From: Aquariibacter sp964433315
GTDB taxonomy: Bacteria > Pseudomonadota > Gammaproteobacteria > Burkholderiales > Burkholderiaceae_C
DNA length: 18,686 bases
Reading direction: 5' to 3'
Assembly: GCA_964433315.1 (NCBI GenBank)
Contig: CAYSQO010000041.1
Span: forward strand, 1-18,686
Shown: positions 16,170 through 18,686 of the stretch, one piece after another
How positions within the stretch are numbered: position 1 is the stretch's first letter
Layout: every line of letters begins with the position of its first letter
Notes under the pieces: generated by a model
What the model was told of the DNA's origin: nothing
What the model saw: only the letters and a program-made list of their open reading frames with translations
Databases searched by the model: none
Made by a program: the position numbers and the translations under genes

Positions 16170-16691
16170 ATGCTGACCGACGACGGCAAGAACCTCTACG
16201 TCTCCTGGGACGAGTACCACGGCCTGATCGAGAAGCTCGCGCTGCAGGTCGCGGACTCCGGCTGGGACTTCGACCAGATCCTCTGCCTGGCGCGCGGCGG
16301 CCTGCGGCCCGGGGATGTGCTCTCTCGCGTGCTCGACAAGCCCCTGGCCATCATGTCGACCAGCAGCTACCGCGCCGGCGGCGGCTGCATCCAGGGCCGG
16401 CTCGACATGGCCCAGTACATCACCCTGCCGCGCGGCGAGCTGGCCGGCCGGGTGCTGCTGGTCGATGATCTCGCGGACTCGGGCACCACGCTCAAGGCGG
16501 TGGTCGACCGCCTGCGCGGCCTGCCGGCCATCACCGAGCTGCGCGCGGCGGTGATCTGGGTCAAGGGCGTGTCGATCTACACGCCCGAGTACTTCGTCGA
16601 GGCCCTGCCGACCAGTCCCTGGATCCACCAGCCCTTCGAAGCCTACGAGCAGACCGGGCTCGATGGCCTGCGTCGCAAGCTCGTCGTCTGA
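16170..16691 (+). CDS. Phosphoribosyltransferase, purine (xanthine/hypoxanthine-like) type
   Basis: A 173-residue type I phosphoribosyltransferase. The PRPP-binding motif V-L-L-V-D-D-L-A-D-S-G-T-T-L is at 95-108; the P-loop region A-R-G-G-L-R-P-G-D near 45 is like that of Gpt-type xanthine-guanine or hypoxanthine phosphoribosyltransferases (COG2236-like). Such enzymes salvage free purine bases into nucleotides with PRPP. The exact base cannot be told from the sequence. It follows purA by 49 bases, probably in the same operon, which fits a purine role. A W-I-H-Q-P-F-E motif near the C-terminus is typical of this subgroup. A GC hairpin lies between its stop and the convergent tRNA-Pro gene. Confidence 0.85.
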   Translation: MLTDDGKNLYVSWDEYHGLIEKLALQVADSGWDFDQILCLARGGLRPGDVLSRVLDKPLAIMSTSSYRAGGGCIQGRLDMAQYITLPRGELAGRVLLVDDLADSGTTLKAVVDRLRGLPAITELRAAVIWVKGVSIYTPEYFVEALPTSPWIHQPFEAYEQTGLDGLRRKLVV

Positions 16692-16716
16692 GCCTGGGGA
16701 CGATCCGGTGGGGCAG

Positions 16717-16734
16717 GGCGCCGGGAGCGGCGCC
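16717..16734. terminator. Shared GC stem-loop between the phosphoribosyltransferase gene and tRNA-Pro
   Basis: GGCGCC (16717-16722) and GGCGCC (16729-16734) form a 6-bp stem with a 6-base loop. It sits between a plus-strand gene ending at 16691 and a minus-strand tRNA ending at 16740, so it could serve both. Neither side has a T run. Stem is short, so confidence is low. Confidence 0.3.
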
Positions 16735-16739
16735 GCCGA

Positions 16740-16816
16740 TGGTCGGGGTGGCGGGATTCGAACTCGCGACCTACTGCTCCCAAAGCAGTTGCGCTACCAG
16801 GCTGCGCTACACCCCG
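16740..16816 (-). tRNA. tRNA-Pro (anticodon UGG)
   Basis: Read on the minus strand, 77 bases fold as a complete cloverleaf. The acceptor CGGGGTG pairs with CACCCCG, followed by discriminator A and an encoded CCA. The D arm is GCGCAGCCTGGTAGCGC. The anticodon stem ACTGC/GCAGT closes the loop TTTGGGA, giving anticodon UGG, which reads proline codons. The T loop is TTCGAAT. The close match to known bacterial tRNA-Pro(UGG) makes this secure. It is transcribed divergently from tRNA-Arg. Confidence 0.97.
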
Positions 16817-16826
16817 AGGTGTCCGG

Positions 16827-16832
16827 ATTCTA
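16827..16832 (-). promoter_or_regulatory. -10 element for tRNA-Pro
   Basis: TAGAAT on the minus strand (five of six to consensus), ending 10 bases before the first base of mature tRNA-Pro and followed by CCGGAC. No good -35 hexamer is visible at normal spacing. Confidence 0.5.
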
Positions 16833-16847
16833 GGGGCGGGGCCCCTA
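16831..16847. repeat. Inverted repeat between divergent tRNA promoters
   Basis: TAGGGGC (16831-16837) and GCCCCTA (16841-16847) are perfect inverted arms around GGG. The outer TA of each arm is part of the -10 of tRNA-Pro (minus) on one side and of the candidate -10 of tRNA-Arg (plus) on the other. It could be an operator or simply the G/C-rich spacer of back-to-back promoters. Confidence 0.55.
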
Positions 16848-16851
16848 AACT
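16846..16851 (+). promoter_or_regulatory. Candidate -10 element for tRNA-Arg
   Basis: TAAACT lies 11 bases before the first base of mature tRNA-Arg. It has four matches to the -10 consensus. No clear -35 is seen; the spacer before it is the inverted repeat shared with the tRNA-Pro promoter. Confidence 0.4.
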
Positions 16852-16862
16852 GATGTTCCAAC

Positions 16863-16939
16863 CTGTCCGTAGCTCAGCTGGATAGAGCAGCGGTCTTCTA
16901 AACCGCAGGTCGGGGGTTCGAGCCCCTCCGGACAGGCCA
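16863..16939 (+). tRNA. tRNA-Arg (anticodon UCU)
   Basis: A 77-base cloverleaf. The acceptor CTGTCCG pairs exactly with CGGACAG, followed by discriminator G and encoded CCA. The D arm is GCTCAGCTGGATAGAGC. The anticodon stem GCGGT/ACCGC closes the loop CTTCTAA, giving anticodon UCU, which reads AGA/AGG arginine codons, rare in a genome of this composition. The T loop is TTCGAGC. Confidence 0.97.
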
Positions 16940-16964
16940 GCGTGCAGGTGGATGCCTGACACGC

Positions 16965-16985
16965 GCTCGGGCAGGGAGCCCGAGC
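16965..16985. terminator. GC stem-loop between convergent tRNA-Arg and SRP RNA genes
   Basis: GCTCGGGC (16965-16972) and GCCCGAGC (16978-16985) form a perfect 8-bp stem with loop AGGGA. An outer pair GCGTGC (16940-16945) and GCACGC (16984-16989) could compete or extend it. There is no T run on either strand. It lies 25 bases after tRNA-Arg and could help end or process that transcript, or stop read-through from the SRP RNA gene. Confidence 0.4.
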
Positions 16986-17011
16986 ACGCAAGCCGAGCGT
17001 TCGACTTGCAG

Positions 17012-17113
17012 AAAAGGTGACGAGCCTTACCCCCGGCACTGGTCGCAACAGTTAGGGCTGCTTGGTTCCCCACCTGACCCGTTTGGCCGCGCTCCCATGC
17101 GGGGAGGCCCGTC
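17012..17113 (-). ncRNA. ffs: Signal recognition particle RNA, small bacterial (4.5S) type
   Basis: On the minus strand the core GGTCAGG, GGGGAACC and AAGCAGCC is the conserved helix 8 of SRP RNA: a GGAA tetraloop flanked by the asymmetric internal loop bound by Ffh. The ends close the hairpin: GACGGGCCT (17113-17105) pairs with AGGCTCGTC (17027-17019) with one G-U pair. About 95 bases form one long rod, followed by ACCTTTTCT, a proper intrinsic termination tail. A TAGAAT -10 lies 8 bases before the 5' end. SRP RNA with Ffh and FtsY delivers nascent membrane proteins to SecYEG. Position near dnaX agrees with many bacteria. Exact ends are inferred from pairing. Confidence 0.93.
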
Positions 17114-17120
17114 GCTGACC

Positions 17121-17126
17121 ATTCTA
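17121..17126 (-). promoter_or_regulatory. -10 element for the SRP RNA gene
   Basis: TAGAAT on the minus strand, with 7 bases to the predicted RNA 5' end at 17113. The distance matches a normal start site. No -35 resembling consensus is visible in the GC-rich upstream sequence. Confidence 0.55.
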
Positions 17127-17171
17127 GGCGAGCGCCGCCCGGCCCCGGCGGGCCGCCGTGGTGCGCGGCCC

Positions 17172-17197
17172 ACGCCCGGCCGCACCGGGCCGGGCGT
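17172..17197 (-). terminator. GC stem-loop after the PurM-like gene
   Basis: ACGCCCGGCC (17172-17181) and GGCCGGGCGT (17188-17197) form a perfect 10-bp stem with a 6-base loop, starting 6 bases beyond the stop of the minus-strand PurM-like gene. A second 6-bp hairpin lies at 17140-17155 (CGGCCC/GGGCCG). No T run follows either, but the pair separates that gene from the SRP RNA promoter. Confidence 0.5.
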
Positions 17198-17203
17198 CCG
17201 GGC

Positions 17204-18334
17204 TCAGCGCAGGTGCAGGTCGTCCTCGCCCCAGCGCAGGTCCAGCGGTTCCACGATCAGCTGCTTCGGGCCGGCTTCCACCGTGCCGGCCACCCAGGCG
17301 GCAACGCCCTGCGCCTCGGCCACGGCCACCGTGCGTGCCGCCTGCGCGGCCGGCACGAAGAGCGCGAAGCCCGCCCCCATGTTGAGCGTGCCGTAGGCCT
17401 CGCGCGCGTCGTGGCCGGCCTGCTCGGCGATGAACTTCAGCACCGGCGGCACTGGCGGCACGGTGTGGATGCGGTAGGTGAACGCGGCCGGGTGACGCAG
17501 CAGCTTGCGCCAGCCGTGGCCGGTGATGTTGGCGGCGTAGTGCGGGGTGATGCCGTCCCGGGCCAGCGCCTCGGTCACGGGCGAATACAGCGCGGTCGGC
17601 GCCAGCAGGGCCTCGCCGTAGCGCAGGCCGGGGTGGCCGACCGGGTCGATCTCGGTCAGGTAGCCCTCGGGCAGGCGCTCGACCAGCTTGCGCGCCAGGC
17701 TCAGGCCGTTGGCATGGATGCCGCTGGAGGCCAGCAGCACGATGGCATCGCCGGCCTGCAGCTGGTCGCCCAGGGTCAGGCGGCTCTTGGGGTTGACCAG
17801 GCCGGTGCAGCCGCAGGCCAGGTCGATGCGGTCGGCCTCGACGATGCCGGCCAGGGCCGGGGTCTCGCCCCCGCCCCAGGCGATCGAGCAGGTCTCGCAG
17901 GCCTTCTGCCAGCCTTCGACCAGGGCCTGGGCGCGCTCGGCGTCCTTGAACCAGGCGCTGCCGCCGGCCGCCCAGTAGGCCTGAGCCAGCAGCGGCGTGG
18001 CGCCGACCGTGATCAGGTCGTTGACGGCCATCGCGATCGTGTCCTGCGCGATGCCGGCATACCAGCTGCGGCCCGTCAGGCGGGCCATCTCGTCGGCCAC
18101 CAGCACCTTGGTGCCCAGGCACTCGACGATGCTCGCCAGGTAGAAGGGGCCGACGTCGACCACATAGGCCGATTCGCCGCGCGAGGCGGCGACCTCGCCG
18201 AAGCCATGCTTGCCCAGCTGCACCGCCGTGGCGGCGGCGGCACGCTGGGCCGCCACCTTCAGCGGGTCGATGAGGTCGTACTGGACGCCGGCCTGGTCAT
18301 AGCTCAGCGGGGCGGGGGTGGGGGCTTGGCTCAT
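17204..18334 (-). CDS. PurM-related (AIR synthase-like) protein of uncertain function
   Basis: The 376-residue protein has the ATP-binding fold shared by PurM, PurL, SelD, HypE and ThiL. PurM-like landmarks occur in order: S-Y-D-Q-A-G-V near 11, H-G-F-G-E near 43, M-A-V-N-D-L near 106, W-G-G-G-E-T near 151, S-S-G-I-H-A-N-G near 204, P-T-A-L-Y near 246, N-I-T-G-H-G near 266 and N-M-G-A-G near 318. The closest fold is phosphoribosylformylglycinamidine cyclo-ligase. Two core motifs differ: PurM's G-T-D-G-V-G-T-K is V-E-C-L-G-T-K at 70-76, and H-x-T-G-G-G is N-I-T-G-H-G. A true purM probably exists elsewhere. It could act on a related amide or carboxyl substrate. Neighbouring purA and a purine phosphoribosyltransferase are suggestive only. 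Start ATG at 18334-18332 has no Shine-Dalgarno. Confidence 0.82.
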   Translation of the reverse strand: MSQAPTPAPLSYDQAGVQYDLIDPLKVAAQRAAAATAVQLGKHGFGEVAASRGESAYVVDVGPFYLASIVECLGTKVLVADEMARLTGRSWYAGIAQDTIAMAVNDLITVGATPLLAQAYWAAGGSAWFKDAERAQALVEGWQKACETCSIAWGGGETPALAGIVEADRIDLACGCTGLVNPKSRLTLGDQLQAGDAIVLLASSGIHANGLSLARKLVERLPEGYLTEIDPVGHPGLRYGEALLAPTALYSPVTEALARDGITPHYAANITGHGWRKLLRHPAAFTYRIHTVPPVPPVLKFIAEQAGHDAREAYGTLNMGAGFALFVPAAQAARTVAVAEAQGVAAWVAGTVEAGPKQLIVEPLDLRWGEDDLHLR

Positions 18335-18372
18335 CGGGCGACGCGGGGCAGGGCAGGGAATCGAAGCGGCGG

Positions 18373-18378
18373 ATTATC
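18373..18378 (-). promoter_or_regulatory. Candidate -10 element for the PurM-like gene
   Basis: GATAAT on the minus strand (five of six to consensus), followed by CCGCCG. Transcription would begin near 18366, giving a leader of about 32 bases. No convincing -35 is visible. Confidence 0.45.
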
Positions 18379-18420
18379 CCCGCGGCCCCGTCCGCAGCCG
18401 GCGGCCCGGAGGCCGGCCTC

Positions 18421-18426
18421 TAGAAT
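18421..18426 (+). promoter_or_regulatory. Candidate -10 element for dnaX
   Basis: TAGAAT (five of six to consensus) followed by CCTGCTC and then the dnaX ATG only 7 bases after the hexamer. If used, the transcript would start at or within a base or two of the ATG. No -35 is apparent. It is 42 bp from, and divergent to, the -10 of the PurM-like gene. Confidence 0.45.
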
Positions 18427-18433
18427 CCTGCTC

Positions 18434-18686
18434 ATGACGACCCTGGTCCTGGCCCGCAAGTACCGGCCGCGCCGCTTCGACGAGATGGTGGGCCAGGAGC
18501 ATGTGGTGCAGGCTCTGGCCAACGCCCTGCGCTCGAACCGGCTGCATCACGCCTACCTCTTCACCGGCACCCGCGGGGTGGGCAAGACCACGGTCTCGCG
18601 CATCCTCGCCAAGAGCCTGAACTGCGTCGGCCCGGACGGGCAGGGCGGCGTGACCGACCAGCCCTGCGGGGTCTGCAACCACTGCC
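18434..18686 (+). CDS. dnaX: DNA polymerase III subunit tau/gamma, N-terminal part (3' end outside window)
   Basis: The reading frame is open to the right edge; 84 complete codons are visible. It starts with the family motif V-L-A-R-K-Y-R-P-R-R-F and V-G-Q-E-H-V, then the Walker A motif G-T-R-G-V-G-K-T-T near 47-55 and the zinc-binding cysteines C-x-x-C beginning near 68 (N-C-V-G-P; C-G-V-C-N-H-C). DnaX is the AAA+ clamp-loader subunit that loads the sliding clamp and ties the polymerase together. Start ATG at 18434 fits the family exactly. It is divergent from the PurM-like gene. Whether a programmed frameshift makes a gamma form cannot be seen. Confidence 0.96.
   Translation, partial: MTTLVLARKYRPRRFDEMVGQEHVVQALANALRSNRLHHAYLFTGTRGVGKTTVSRILAKSLNCVGPDGQGGVTDQPCGVCNHC

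Noticed and set aside
13544..16189. Open frame of 881 codons on the minus strand opposite hisZ and purA
   Set aside because: Same reasons: low-complexity translation, entirely antisense to firmly identified genes.
16807..17073. Minus-strand open frame of 88 codons across tRNA-Arg and the SRP RNA
   Set aside because: It runs through two structured RNA genes; the translation includes the antisense tRNA peptide commonly mis-annotated in databases.
1..18686. CRISPR arrays, transposons, phage genes, toxin-antitoxin or defence systems
   Set aside because: Read through on both strands; no repeat-spacer pattern, transposase, integrase, or foreign composition was seen. All genes belong to a conserved housekeeping block.

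Overview
The window is an 18.7 kb, very G+C-rich (roughly 70% by eye) piece of a chromosome, almost certainly from a betaproteobacterium of the order Burkholderiales. The basis is protein sequence (Hfq, RlmN, IspG and HflK/HflC all read as betaproteobacterial types) and gene order: ndk-rlmN-pilW-rodZ-ispG-hisS-yfgM-bamB-der-hfq-hflX-hflK-hflC-DUF2065-hisZ-purA is a familiar housekeeping block in that group. I see no phage, transposon, integron, CRISPR array or defence system. Genus is not assignable by eye.

Layout. 2-154: 3' end of ndk, followed by a strong GC hairpin. 289-4523: a tightly overlapping run of rlmN (23S rRNA/tRNA methylation), a PilF/PilW-like TPR protein, rodZ (cell-shape scaffold) and ispG (isoprenoid synthesis). 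4592-7869: hisS, yfgM and bamB (envelope protein quality control and outer-membrane assembly), closed by two tandem hairpins. 8009-13491: der (ribosome assembly GTPase), hfq (RNA chaperone), hflX (ribosome-splitting GTPase), hflK/hflC (membrane regulators of FtsH) and a small DUF2065 membrane protein. 13565-16691: hisZ (regulatory subunit of the first histidine enzyme), purA (AMP synthesis) and a purine-type phosphoribosyltransferase.

16692-17203 is an RNA-gene island: tRNA-Pro(UGG) on the minus strand and tRNA-Arg(UCU) on the plus strand diverge from a 46-bp spacer. Facing tRNA-Arg is a minus-strand gene for the small (4.5S type) signal recognition particle RNA, recognised from its GGAA-capped core and complementary ends. 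17204-18334 (minus) is a PurM-fold protein whose active-site motifs differ from true PurM. It is divergent from dnaX (18434 to the window end), which is cut by the edge and so has no stop codon here.

Across the window, starts often overlap the preceding stop (GTGA, ATGA), implying translational coupling. Most putative -10 elements end in AATCC. Most operon ends carry perfect GC stem-loops without a U-tract; the SRP RNA gene is a clear exception. The region is mainly conserved housekeeping DNA. The most open questions are the divergent PurM-like protein, the architecture of the divergent tRNA promoters, a possibly leaderless dnaX, and a PilW homologue without a lipobox. I found no convincing undescribed system.
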